From contig DNFL01000100.1 of NCBI GenBank assembly GCA_003486945.1, positions 1-6,463 of the forward strand: a DNA stretch of 6,463 nt, written 5' to 3'. The first letter of the stretch is position 1. Each line of letters starts with the position of its first letter. Positions 1 to 6,463 of this stretch are shown here, in pieces. Position numbers and translations under genes: made by a program. The notes beneath the pieces are model-generated. The model was given only the letters and a program-made list of their open reading frames with translations, made no database searches and was not told the origin of the DNA. This DNA comes from Hyphomonas sp. (GTDB lineage Bacteria; Pseudomonadota; Alphaproteobacteria; Caulobacterales; Hyphomonadaceae).

Positions 1-525
1 GGGGCGCGGATTGCGCGGTTCCGCGAGCTCGGTTGCCGGGGCTGGCTCGTGCGGCCGCTGCGCCTCGCTTCGGTCGCCGAGCGCATCCTGCTTGCCCGCG
101 CCGGGCGACTTACTGCTGATGACGGCGACCTGACAACCGGCGAAGGCCGTGTGCTGATCGCTGATGACAATCCTGTAAACGCGCTGATTGCACGCCGCGC
201 CTTGGAATCGGCCGGATTTAACGTCACTGTGGCGGCAACCGGAAGCGAAGCGCTGGAAGCAGCGGCGCGGATGGAGCCTTGTCTGGTGCTGATGGATTTG
301 CGCATGCCGGTGATGGATGGGTTTGAAGCCATGCGGCGCCTGCGGGCCGCCGGATTCGAGGCGCCGGTGATAGCCGTTTCGGCCGAAATCAACCCGGACA
401 TCGAGCGGCGCGCGCGAGAAGCGGGCGCCAGCGGCGTGGCTGCGAAACCGCTGGACGCCGAAGCGCTGCGCTCGCTGGCGCTGCACTGGACCCGGGGCGC
501 AGGAAAACAGGCAGGAGCAGCATGA
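1..525 (+). CDS. C-terminal part of a two-component protein with a receiver domain (probably a hybrid histidine kinase), 5' partial
   Basis: The reading frame is open from the first base, so the gene begins outside the window; 174 residues are visible. Residues about 50-165 form a complete CheY-like receiver domain. The acidic pair is D55/D56 (in VLIADDNPVN), the likely phospho-acceptor is D99 (in LVLMDLRMPVMDG), the switch Ser is S127 (IAVSAE) and the conserved Lys is K149 (AAKPL). Residues 1-33, with the stretch GWLVRPLRLASVAERIL, look like the end of an earlier receiver-like domain in which the usual Lys-Pro is Arg-Pro (R18-P19), so that domain may be degenerate. An RR..RA-rich linker of about 15 residues joins the two. 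Receiver domains take phosphate from a histidine kinase; this C-terminal tandem arrangement is common in alphaproteobacterial hybrid kinases, but the kinase core is not visible and a multi-receiver response regulator is also possible. A GTG at 49 could be read as a start, but the match continues upstream of it. The stop overlaps the following permease start by 4 bp. Confidence 0.88.
   Translation, partial: GARIARFRELGCRGWLVRPLRLASVAERILLARAGRLTADDGDLTTGEGRVLIADDNPVNALIARRALESAGFNVTVAATGSEALEAAARMEPCLVLMDLRMPVMDGFEAMRRLRAAGFEAPVIAVSAEINPDIERRAREAGASGVAAKPLDAEALRSLALHWTRGAGKQAGAA
513..517 (+). promoter_or_regulatory. ribosome binding site of the AmpG-like gene, inside the upstream coding region
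   Basis: AGGAG lies 4 nt before the ATG at 522. It sits within the last codons of the receiver gene, and the ATG overlaps that gene's TGA. This supports the start choice and suggests translational coupling. Confidence 0.7.
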
Positions 526-2255
526 GCGAAGCGGTTGCCAGCACGGCAGAGGTCAAGGAGACGCCGCGGTTCGTCCGTGCGCTGAAGGCCATGAAAGACC
601 GCCGGATGGCGGCCATGTTCCTGCTCGCGCTCGCCGCGGGGCTTCCGTATGGCGCAGTGCTCGGCACACTGAATGCCTGGCTGACAACCGAAGGTGTTAC
701 ACCGTCTGAGATCGGCGTCCTGTCGCTCGTCACCATCGGCTATGCTTTCAAGTTTCTCTGGTCGCCGGCTTTCCAGAAAGCTTCGCACCCGTTCCCGTTC
801 CTCGGCCCGCGCCGTACATGGCTGCTCAGCCTGCAGCTGCTGATTGCGGCGCTGCTCTTCCTTCTGGCCTTCTCGAACCCGGGCAAGAATATCGGTCTCG
901 TCGCCTTCATCGCGCTCTTTGCCGCGCTGGCCTCCGCCACGCATGACATCGTGCTGGATGCCTGGCGCATCGAAGTGGCGCGCACGGAAGAAGACAAGGA
1001 CCTGATGGCCGCGCTCTACCAGTTCGGCTACCGCATCGCGGTCTTCATCACCGGTTTCCTCGCGCTGTTGATGGCGCAGTATTATGGCTGGGTCGCCGTC
1101 TATGTGATGATTGCCATCGTCATGGTGATGTCGATCGCCGGCACAATGCTTGCGCCAGAGCCGGAAGCGCCGGATGTCAAAGGCGGCGCGCGCCTCAGTT
1201 TCGAACCCGGCGTTCCGGCGCGCGAGCGCAGCTTCGCGGCGTTGCTGGTTGCGGGCGGCTGGATCGCGGCCTTCCTGATGATCGCCTTCTTCGTGATCGC
1301 CTCGTTCACGCAGGTACCGCCGCCGCGCGGCGGTGCGTTTGTCACCCAGCAGGGGCCGTGGATCGTCGGCCTCACAGTCATTCTTCCTGCGCTGGGCGCA
1401 CTGATCCTCCTGTTGCGCCACGGCGCGGAGCCGGGCGAAGTGCCGGCGGCGCCGGCGGGCGAGGCAACTGGAACGCGCGTACTGCGCGTCGTCTTCCGCT
1501 CCATCTTCGATCCGCTGATGGACCTGATCGCGCGCCTGAAATGGGGCGCGCTGCTGGTATTGCTCCTGGCGCTGACTTACCGCTTCACGGATTCGGTCTG
1601 GGGCTCGTTCGCCTATCCCTTCTATCTGGATGACAGGTTCGGCGCGCTGCACCACACGATGGCGGATGTGGCGGTCGCCTCGAAATTCTTCGGTGTTCTG
1701 ATGACTATAGCCGGCGCCGCCATTGGCGCGGTGATCATCGGTTTCATCGGGCGCATGCCCGTGTTGATCATCGGCGCGGTTCTCGCCGCGGCGACGAACC
1801 TTCTCTTCGCAGACCTGTCGCGCGGCGGCATGAGCATCGATGCCTTCATGGAGTGGGCCTATATCGCAGACCCCTTGCGAGCCTTCGCCGGATGGGCCGC
1901 GCAGATTTCGCCGGAAGGGCAGGGCGCGGAAGCGGGCGAGCGCATGGCGCGCCTGATGCTGGCAATTGCAGGCGAGAATCTCGCAGGCGGTTTCGCCAGC
2001 GTTGCCATCGTCGCTTACCTCACATCCGTCGTGAACCCGCGCTTTGCCGCCGTGCAGTATGCGCTGCTCGCTTCGCTGACGATGCTCGTCGGCACACTTG
2101 GCCGGCCCTGGCTCGGCGGCCTGATCGAGACGCAGGGCTACTATTCCGTGTTCATCATCACCTTCTGGCTCGGCGGCGTGGCCGTCGTGCTGGCAGCAGC
2201 AGAATGGCTGCGCCTGTCACGCCTGCCGAAACCGGAAGCTGAAGCGGCGGCCTGA
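522..2255 (+). CDS. ampG: AmpG-like MFS permease (anhydromuropeptide uptake)
   Basis: An inner-membrane major facilitator protein of 577 aa, resembling AmpG, which imports GlcNAc-anhydroMurNAc peptides released during cell-wall turnover for recycling. In many Gram-negatives this flux also controls AmpR/AmpC beta-lactamase induction. Family marks visible here: the first helix region GLPYGAVLGTLNAWLTTEGV (40-59) followed by IGVLSLVTIGYAFKFLWSP (64-82); the hallmark SATHDIVLDAWRIE (138-151), where AmpG proteins usually read SATQDIALDAYR; and a late ENLAGGFASVAIVAYL segment (485-500) followed by VQYALLASL (511-519). About 12-14 hydrophobic segments can be counted. The protein is longer than E. 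coli AmpG (about 490 aa). Extra length lies in a hydrophilic stretch after the sixth helix (211-237), a Gly/Pro-rich stretch (264-279), an Ala/Pro/Glu-rich loop (300-316) and a long loop at about 431-475. It begins with ATG behind AGGAG and overlaps the receiver gene. Substrate is inferred from family; another PAT-family solute cannot be excluded. Confidence 0.85.
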   Translation: MSEAVASTAEVKETPRFVRALKAMKDRRMAAMFLLALAAGLPYGAVLGTLNAWLTTEGVTPSEIGVLSLVTIGYAFKFLWSPAFQKASHPFPFLGPRRTWLLSLQLLIAALLFLLAFSNPGKNIGLVAFIALFAALASATHDIVLDAWRIEVARTEEDKDLMAALYQFGYRIAVFITGFLALLMAQYYGWVAVYVMIAIVMVMSIAGTMLAPEPEAPDVKGGARLSFEPGVPARERSFAALLVAGGWIAAFLMIAFFVIASFTQVPPPRGGAFVTQQGPWIVGLTVILPALGALILLLRHGAEPGEVPAAPAGEATGTRVLRVVFRSIFDPLMDLIARLKWGALLVLLLALTYRFTDSVWGSFAYPFYLDDRFGALHHTMADVAVASKFFGVLMTIAGAAIGAVIIGFIGRMPVLIIGAVLAAATNLLFADLSRGGMSIDAFMEWAYIADPLRAFAGWAAQISPEGQGAEAGERMARLMLAIAGENLAGGFASVAIVAYLTSVVNPRFAAVQYALLASLTMLVGTLGRPWLGGLIETQGYYSVFIITFWLGGVAVVLAAAEWLRLSRLPKPEAEAAA

Positions 2256-2266
2256 CGGCGTCAGGC
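2250..2266. terminator. short hairpin spanning both convergent stop codons, possible bidirectional terminator
   Basis: GCCTGAC (2250-2256) and GTCAGGC (2260-2266) are perfect inverted copies around a 3-nt loop. The TGA of the AmpG-like gene (2253-2255) and the TGA of maeB (2263-2261, minus strand) lie in opposite arms. Only 5 bp separate the two genes. No T-run follows on either strand, so intrinsic termination is uncertain. Confidence 0.4.
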
Positions 2267-4558
2267 GGTGTGAACGCTGTCGATGTCGAACGCCGCGAGC
2301 GCGGCGAGGTCAACGATATCGCCCACCGTCGCCCCAAGCGGCGCAATCTGCACCGGCTTTTCAAGGCCGAGCAGCATCGGGCCAATCACCACCGCGCGGC
2401 TCATCTGCTCCAAGAGGTTCGTCGCGATGGACGCCGAATGGATCGCCGGCATCACCAGCACGTTCGCCGGGCCGCTGAGTCGTGAGAACGGGTAGAGCAG
2501 CTTGTGGTTCGGGTTCAGAGCGATGTCAGCATTCATGTCGCCTTCGTATTCGAAGTCGATGCCCGGCGTGCGGTCGAGGATGCAGACCGCATCGCGCACC
2601 TTGTCGCCGCGCTCGCCCATCGGGTTGCCGAAGGTCGAGTAGGACAGGAACGCAACGCGCGGCGTGAAGCCCATCGCGCGTACGGCGCGGGCGGCTTCCA
2701 GCGCGATGTTGGCGAGCGCTTTGCCGTCGGGCAGCTCGTTGACGCTGGTATCGGCGATGAAGATCGTCTTGCCCATGTTGATCACCATCGACATGCCGAT
2801 CACGGCCTGACCGGGGATGGGGTCGAGCACCAGCAGCGCATCTTTCAGGGCCACGTCATAGGCGCGCGTCACGCCGGTCACCATGCCATCGGCATCGCCA
2901 TTCTTCAGCATGCACGCGCCGAACACATTGCGGTCCTGATTGACGAGGCGCTGCACGTCGCGCTTCAGGTATCCCTTGCGCTGCAGGCGTTCATAAAGAA
3001 GGTCCGTGTACACCGGATTGTTGTCGGAGAGGCGCGCATTGATGATGTCGAGCGCGCCGGCGGGCACGCCCATCTGTTCCATCGTCGCTTCCACCTGCGC
3101 TTCGCGCCCGATCAGGATCGGATGGCCGAGACCCTGGTTCTTGAAGCTCCATGCGGCGCGCACAACTGCCGGCTCTTCGCCTTCGGCAAATACGATGCGG
3201 CGCTGCACTTCGCGGCAACGCGCCTGCACGCCCTGCAGGAAGGCGGCAGACGGATCGGCGCGGCGCACGAGGCTGCGGCGATAGGCGTCCATGTCGGCAA
3301 TCGGCTTGCGGGCCACGCCGGTATCCATCGCGGCCTGCGCGACGAAGGGCGGGATGAAGCTGATGAGGCGTGGGTCGAACGGCGTCGGGATGATATAGTC
3401 GCGGCCGAAGGTCGGGCGCGCGCCGTGATAGGCGGCGGCAACTTCGTCCGGTACGTCTTCGCGGGCAAGCTCGGCGAGCGCGCGGGCGCACGCGACTTTC
3501 ATCTCCTCATTGATGCCGCGCGCGCGCACATCGAGCGCTCCGCGGAAGATGTAGGGGAAGCCGAGAACGTTGTTGACCTGGTTAGGATAGTCGGAGCGGC
3601 CGGTGGCGATGATCGCATCGCTGCGCACGGACTTGATGTCTTCCGGCGTGATCTCGGGGTCCGGGTTTGCCATCGCGAAGATGATCGGGTTCTTCGCCAT
3701 CGATTTCACCATGTCCTTCGACACGGCGCCCTTGACGGAGAGACCCATGAACACATCGGCACCGTCCATCGCTTCGGCGAGGGTGCGCTTCTTGGTCTTC
3801 ACGGCGAAGGCGGACTTGAACTGGTCCATCTTCTCGGTACGTCCCTCATAGACGACGCCGGCGGTGTCGCAGATGAGGATGTTCTCGGCCTTCACGCCGA
3901 GATGGCGGATAAGGCCCGCGACCGAAAGGCCGGCGGCGCCGGCGCCAGAGACGGCGACCTTCACGTCCGACATTTTCCGGCCGGTGATCTGGCAGGCGTT
4001 GATCAGGCCGGCAGCGGCGATGATCGCGGTGCCGTGCTGGTCGTCATGGAAGACCGGGATGTCGAGCTCTTCGCGCAGGCGGCTCTCGATGATGAAACAG
4101 TCCGGCGCGGAAATGTCTTCCAGGTTGATGCCGCCCCAGGTGGCGCCGATGTTGCGCACGGTGCGGATGAAGTCTTCGGCGTCGCGCGTGTTCACCTCGA
4201 CGTCGAAACTGTCGATATCGGCGAAGCGCTTGAACAGCACCGACTTGCCTTCCATCACCGGCTTGGAGGCGAGCGCGCCGAGATTGCCGAGACCGAGGAT
4301 GGCCGTGCCGTTGGAAATCACGGCGACGATGTTGCCGCGCGCTGTGTAGTCGAAGGCCGTGGCCGGATCCTGCGCGATTGCCTTCACGGGGACTGCGACA
4401 CCCGGCGAATAGGCCAGCGACAGATCGCGCTGCGTCGCCATCGGCTTGGTCGGCACGATCTCGAGCTTGCCAGGCTTGCCGCGCGAGTGGAAATCAAGCG
4501 CCTCCTGATCCGTGATGTTCGGGCGGCTGCGCCGCTTCAGCGGCTCCATCTCGGACAT
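2261..4558 (-). CDS. maeB: NADP-dependent malic enzyme, malic enzyme-phosphotransacetylase fusion (MaeB)
   Basis: A cytosolic enzyme that oxidatively decarboxylates malate to pyruvate and CO2, normally with NADP+, supplying NADPH and pyruvate during growth on C4 acids. The 765 aa length fits the large bacterial MaeB type (E. coli about 760). The N-terminal malic domain has the catalytic Tyr (Y50 in LAYSPGVA), K99/E103 in SKPVMEGK, metal-binding acids E147/D148 (INLED) and D172/D173 (HDDQHGT), the nucleotide-binding GAGAAG (205-210) and [12 protein letters not shown] (296-307). From about residue 452 ([16 protein letters not shown]) to the end lies a phosphotransacetylase-like domain, including [31 protein letters not shown] and [18 protein letters not shown]. 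In this family that domain is usually not a working Pta and binds acetyl-CoA as an allosteric site. I chose ATG 4558 because AAGGGA lies 7 nt upstream; a TTG at 4588 would add ten unconvincing residues. Convergent with the AmpG-like gene; all catalytic signatures are intact. Confidence 0.96.
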   Translation of the reverse strand: MSEMEPLKRRSRPNITDQEALDFHSRGKPGKLEIVPTKPMATQRDLSLAYSPGVAVPVKAIAQDPATAFDYTARGNIVAVISNGTAILGLGNLGALASKPVMEGKSVLFKRFADIDSFDVEVNTRDAEDFIRTVRNIGATWGGINLEDISAPDCFIIESRLREELDIPVFHDDQHGTAIIAAAGLINACQITGRKMSDVKVAVSGAGAAGLSVAGLIRHLGVKAENILICDTAGVVYEGRTEKMDQFKSAFAVKTKKRTLAEAMDGADVFMGLSVKGAVSKDMVKSMAKNPIIFAMANPDPEITPEDIKSVRSDAIIATGRSDYPNQVNNVLGFPYIFRGALDVRARGINEEMKVACARALAELAREDVPDEVAAAYHGARPTFGRDYIIPTPFDPRLISFIPPFVAQAAMDTGVARKPIADMDAYRRSLVRRADPSAAFLQGVQARCREVQRRIVFAEGEEPAVVRAAWSFKNQGLGHPILIGREAQVEATMEQMGVPAGALDIINARLSDNNPVYTDLLYERLQRKGYLKRDVQRLVNQDRNVFGACMLKNGDADGMVTGVTRAYDVALKDALLVLDPIPGQAVIGMSMVINMGKTIFIADTSVNELPDGKALANIALEAARAVRAMGFTPRVAFLSYSTFGNPMGERGDKVRDAVCILDRTPGIDFEYEGDMNADIALNPNHKLLYPFSRLSGPANVLVMPAIHSASIATNLLEQMSRAVVIGPMLLGLEKPVQIAPLGATVGDIVDLAALAAFDIDSVHTA

Positions 4559-4565
4559 GCGTGTT

Positions 4566-4571
4566 TCCCTT
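4566..4571 (-). promoter_or_regulatory. ribosome binding site that fixes the maeB start
   Basis: On the minus strand AAGGGA stands 7 nt before the ATG at 4558. It favours this start over the longer in-frame TTG at 4588, since the site would lie inside a protein begun there. Confidence 0.7.
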
Positions 4572-4615
4572 GTCAGTGTTCTTGGCAAGATCGGCCCAGC
4601 TCGATCAAGAAGCTT

Positions 4616-4644
4616 GCCATAAAGGTGCAGGCTGGCAACCTCAA
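4616..4644 (-). promoter_or_regulatory. weak sigma70-like promoter candidate for maeB
   Basis: On the minus strand TTGAGG (4644-4639) and TATGGC (4621-4616) are separated by 17 bp, giving a predicted transcript start near 4608 and a leader of about 50 nt. The -10 box matches TATAAT poorly (3 of 6). The same DNA carries repeated TTGCCA/TGGCAA hexamers, so the boxes may be coincidental. Confidence 0.25.
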
Positions 4645-4690
4645 GCGACCGCGTCTGCGCTTATGGTAGGTCTCCCCTGCGCCGGTCGCG

Positions 4691-5359
4691 TCAGCCGCTC
4701 AAGGGTTCGCAGTCGCTGACCGGGGCACCACACAGGCCCCGCCACCAGCCAATGACGCCGTCGGGGCTTTCCACCTGCACCCATTCGCCAGAGCAGGCGA
4801 GGATCCGTTTCGGCTGGTTTCCGCCGCTCAGCGGGCCCTCCATGGCGTTTTTTGCCGGCAAGAGCGGAGCGTCCTCCCTTGGCTCCGCGTACAAGGCGCC
4901 AAGCGGCATCTTGCGATAGTAGGTCACCTTGCCGCCGATCTGACTCAGCGGCAGCCAGCCGCGCCCTGAATAGGTCTTGATGCCGCCGGTTGAGCGCCGG
5001 CCCAGTGTGCCGAAGTAGTAGGGATCGTTGTAGGGGTGTAGCGCCTTTTCTATCAGCACCCAGCCATCCTTGATGCCGAGAATCTGGAACCCGGCCCGCC
5101 AGACCTCGTCTGTAGGCACGGAGATGTCTTCCAGATCCCTTGCGGTCGCCTTTTGCGGCGGCGCAATGCGGCCGACGATCTTGGCCTTGGCATTGGGCTC
5201 GGCACGCACTGGCGTGCCTGCACGGCTTCTGTCGAGCGAATAGCCGGAAATCGAGCAGGCCGTCATGCCTTCCGGCAGGGACTGCGCAGATACCGGCTGA
5301 ATAAGCATAGCCAGCATCAGTGCACCAAGGGTTGGTACTGCGGCACCAATGCTTGCCAT
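4691..5359 (-). CDS. exported SH3-like domain protein of unknown role
   Basis: A 222-aa protein with a hydrophobic N-terminus (about 10-22) and a likely signal-peptidase I site after VSA (23-25), so probably periplasmic. The mature part looks like two bacterial SH3-type modules. The first runs about 42-105 (TPVRAEPNAKAKIVGRI, then GIKDGWVLIEK). The second runs about 152-208 (LGALYAEPREDAPLL, then CSGEWVQVESPDGVIGWW). They are joined by a Tyr/Gly-rich stretch with NDPYYFGTLG and RGWLPLSQIG. Such modules often bind peptidoglycan or mediate protein contacts; no catalytic motif is seen. Four cysteines (C35, C189, C210, C217) could form disulfides in the periplasm. The cysteines are not in a lipobox, so it is not a lipoprotein. 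Its ATG overlaps the TGA of the ABC ATPase by one base (TGATG), with GGAGGA 4 nt upstream, indicating one operon and coupled translation. Oddly, the predicted signal peptide has no Lys or Arg before its hydrophobic core. Confidence 0.75.
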   Translation of the reverse strand: MASIGAAVPTLGALMLAMLIQPVSAQSLPEGMTACSISGYSLDRSRAGTPVRAEPNAKAKIVGRIAPPQKATARDLEDISVPTDEVWRAGFQILGIKDGWVLIEKALHPYNDPYYFGTLGRRSTGGIKTYSGRGWLPLSQIGGKVTYYRKMPLGALYAEPREDAPLLPAKNAMEGPLSGGNQPKRILACSGEWVQVESPDGVIGWWRGLCGAPVSDCEPLSG

Positions 5360-6411
5360 CAGATCCTCCGCCCGCTCGCAGCATCAAACAAATGCACCGC
5401 CCTCGCCGGCACGTCGACGCTGACGCTTTTGGCCTGGGCATCCGCCGCGTGTGGCGACAGCTGCAGGGTGAAGTCCTGGCCGCCGAAGGTGCCGTGATAG
5501 AGGCGCGACGGTCCCAGCTCCTCGACGAAATCCACGTCCACGCCAATGGCTCCGCCCGGCGAGGGGCTGGTTTCGTCAGGCCTGATGCCGACGAGCACCG
5601 AAGTCCCGGCGGCAGCCGCGCCGGTGTCGCAGGCCAGCTTCACGCCCCCGACGTCGACCATGCCCTTACCGGCGATGCTGCCCTTCAGCATGTTCATCGC
5701 CGGAGAACCGATGAACGTGGCGACGAACGTGCTTTCCGGCCGGGTATAGACCTCGCTCGGCGTGCCGATCTGCTCGACCTGCCCGCCGTTCATCACCACG
5801 ATCATGTCGGCGAGGGTCATCGCCTCGACCTGATCGTGCGTGACGTAGATCGAGGTGACCTTGAGCGCATTGTGGAGCTTCTTGATCTCGACGCGCATGT
5901 GCACGCGCAGCTTGGCATCGAGATTGGAGAGCGGTTCGTCGAACAGGAACACCTGCGGCTTGCGTACGATGGCGCGGCCCATGGCGACGCGCTGGCGCTG
6001 TCCGCCGGAGAGCGCGCGGGGCTTGCGTTCCAGCAGCGGCTCGATGGCGAGAATCCGAGCGGCATCCGCCACGCGGCGCTTGATCTCGTCCTCCGGAGTC
6101 TTCCGGTTCCTCAGGCCATAGGCCATGTTGTCGTAGACGCTCATGTGCGGGTAGAGCGCGTAGTTCTGGAAGACCATGGCGATATCGCGCTCGGCTGGCT
6201 CGATCTCGTTGACGATACGATCGCCGATCTTGCAGGTGCCTTCGGAGATCCGTTCGAGGCCGGCGATCATGCGCAGCAGCGTGGACTTGCCGCAGCCCGA
6301 AGGGCCGACCAGCACAAGGAACTCGCCCTCCTGCACCGCGATGTCCACCCGGTGAAGCACTTCGACCGGGCCGTAGGATTTGGTGACGTTCTTGATGTCG
6401 AGAAAGCCCAT
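5359..6411 (-). CDS. ugpC: MalK/UgpC-family ABC importer ATPase
   Basis: The 350-aa nucleotide-binding subunit of a carbohydrate-type (CUT1) ABC importer, which acts as a dimer on the cytoplasmic face of the permease and powers uptake by ATP hydrolysis. All ATPase motifs are intact: Walker [10 protein letters not shown] (36-44), Q-loop Q82 in [14 protein letters not shown], signature LSGGQ (134-138), Walker B VFLFDEP with E159, D-loop SNLDA (162-166) and switch His H192 in [14 protein letters not shown]. From about 235 ([10 protein letters not shown]) to the end lies the MalK-type OB-fold/TOBE domain, with the typical VGIRPDE at 274-280. Length fits the family (about 350-370). MalK, UgpC, SmoK and MsiK relatives cannot be told apart from sequence alone, so the symbol names the family only and the substrate (sugar, polyol or glycerol-3-phosphate) is open. 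The ATG at 6411 has GGAG 7 nt upstream. No permease or binding-protein gene is visible; any partner lies beyond the right edge or elsewhere, as for shared ATPases. The next gene downstream, an exported SH3-like protein, overlaps its stop. Confidence 0.93.
   Translation of the reverse strand: MGFLDIKNVTKSYGPVEVLHRVDIAVQEGEFLVLVGPSGCGKSTLLRMIAGLERISEGTCKIGDRIVNEIEPAERDIAMVFQNYALYPHMSVYDNMAYGLRNRKTPEDEIKRRVADAARILAIEPLLERKPRALSGGQRQRVAMGRAIVRKPQVFLFDEPLSNLDAKLRVHMRVEIKKLHNALKVTSIYVTHDQVEAMTLADMIVVMNGGQVEQIGTPSEVYTRPESTFVATFIGSPAMNMLKGSIAGKGMVDVGGVKLACDTGAAAAGTSVLVGIRPDETSPSPGGAIGVDVDFVEELGPSRLYHGTFGGQDFTLQLSPHAADAQAKSVSVDVPARAVHLFDAASGRRI
5364..5369 (-). promoter_or_regulatory. ribosome binding site of the SH3-like gene, inside the ATPase gene
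   Basis: On the minus strand GGAGGA lies 4 nt before the ATG at 5359, within the final codons of the ATPase gene. It is the strongest Shine-Dalgarno in the window and supports this start despite the unusual signal peptide it produces. Confidence 0.7.
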
Positions 6412-6439
6412 GGGTCAGCTCCGGACGGTAGGGGTGGGG

Positions 6440-6463
6440 CCAAGAATTTTCGAAAATTCTTGG
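6440..6463. repeat. perfect 24-bp palindrome, possible operator or intergenic repeat
   Basis: The half-site CCAAGAATTTTC is followed directly by its exact reverse complement, centred on a CG dinucleotide. It is AT-rich inside GC-rich surroundings and lies 28 bp upstream of the ATPase ATG. Two G residues precede it at 6438-6439, so the symmetry may extend if CC follows beyond the window edge. A central CG with perfect dyad symmetry resembles operators of LacI-type sugar regulators, which often sit before sugar-importer genes. It could equally be a dispersed intergenic palindrome or the stem of a transcript-end hairpin for a gene to the right; no T-run follows it on the minus strand. Confidence 0.6.

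Noticed and set aside
130..690. Direct repeat CTGACAACCG at 130-139 and 681-690
   Set aside because: Ten bases shared between two unrelated coding regions in different frames, with no flanking similarity; taken as coincidence.
1853..2242. A 129-codon plus-strand frame within the AmpG-like gene
   Set aside because: It is an Arg-rich shadow of conserved AmpG-like coding sequence in another frame, with no independent start signal.
2504..4669. A 721-codon open frame on the plus strand, opposite maeB
   Set aside because: It lies almost wholly antisense to an intact, clearly recognised maeB. Its translation is rich in Ala, Arg, His, Asp and Val with no recognisable motif, as expected from GC-biased codons read in reverse. 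No convincing ribosome binding site precedes its GTG.
4645..4689. Inverted repeat GCGACCG / CGGTCGC downstream of the SH3-like gene, as a terminator
   Set aside because: The arms are only 7 bp, separated by 31 bases, and no T-run follows on the minus strand. That is too weak to call a terminator.
4641..5546. A 301-codon minus-strand frame across the ATPase-SH3 boundary
   Set aside because: It overlaps two well-supported genes in another frame and gives a Ser/Arg/Cys/Ala-rich translation with no family resemblance. It is a shadow frame.
1..6463. Defence system, mobile element, CRISPR array or RNA gene
   Set aside because: All substantial coding space is explained by five chromosomal-type genes. 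No transposase, integrase, regular repeat array, tRNA-like cloverleaf or rRNA sequence was seen.

Overview
The window is compact, GC-rich DNA with strongly G/C-biased third codon positions. It looks like ordinary chromosome of an alphaproteobacterium. The evidence is the fused malic enzyme/phosphotransacetylase form of MaeB, an AmpG-type permease, a MalK/UgpC-type ATPase and a receiver module typical of hybrid kinases. A Caulobacterales/Hyphomonadaceae-like source is my best guess from protein style, and it is an inference. I see no mobile element, CRISPR array, tRNA or rRNA.

Layout. Bases 1-525 (+) hold the 3' end of a two-component protein: the tail of one degenerate receiver domain, then a complete receiver domain. 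Its stop overlaps the start (ATGA) of an AmpG-like major facilitator permease at 522-2255 (+), so the two are probably translationally coupled. A convergent junction follows, in which the stop codons of both genes lie inside one 7-bp hairpin. maeB (NADP-type malic enzyme, 765 aa) runs leftwards from 4558 to 2261. Its leader, 4559-4690, holds repeated TTGCCA/TGGCAA hexamers and weak promoter-like boxes. Further right, also on the minus strand, an ABC importer ATPase (6411-5359) is joined by a TGATG overlap to a small exported SH3-like protein (5359-4691). A perfect 24-bp palindrome ends exactly at the right edge, 28 bp upstream of the ATPase start.

How the genes may work together. AmpG brings cell-wall breakdown products (anhydromuropeptides) into the cytoplasm, and an upstream signalling protein expressed with it could link envelope or cell-wall state to that recycling. 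MaeB converts malate to pyruvate with NADPH formation, feeding gluconeogenic or C4 metabolism. The ATPase would energise a sugar or glycerol-phosphate-type importer whose permease and binding-protein genes are not in the window. The SH3-like protein probably acts in the periplasm, but nothing in the sequence fixes its role.

Nothing here amounts to a clearly new system. The items most worth a second look are the edge palindrome, the coupled receiver-ampG pair, the ATPase/SH3 coupling and the repeat-bearing maeB leader.
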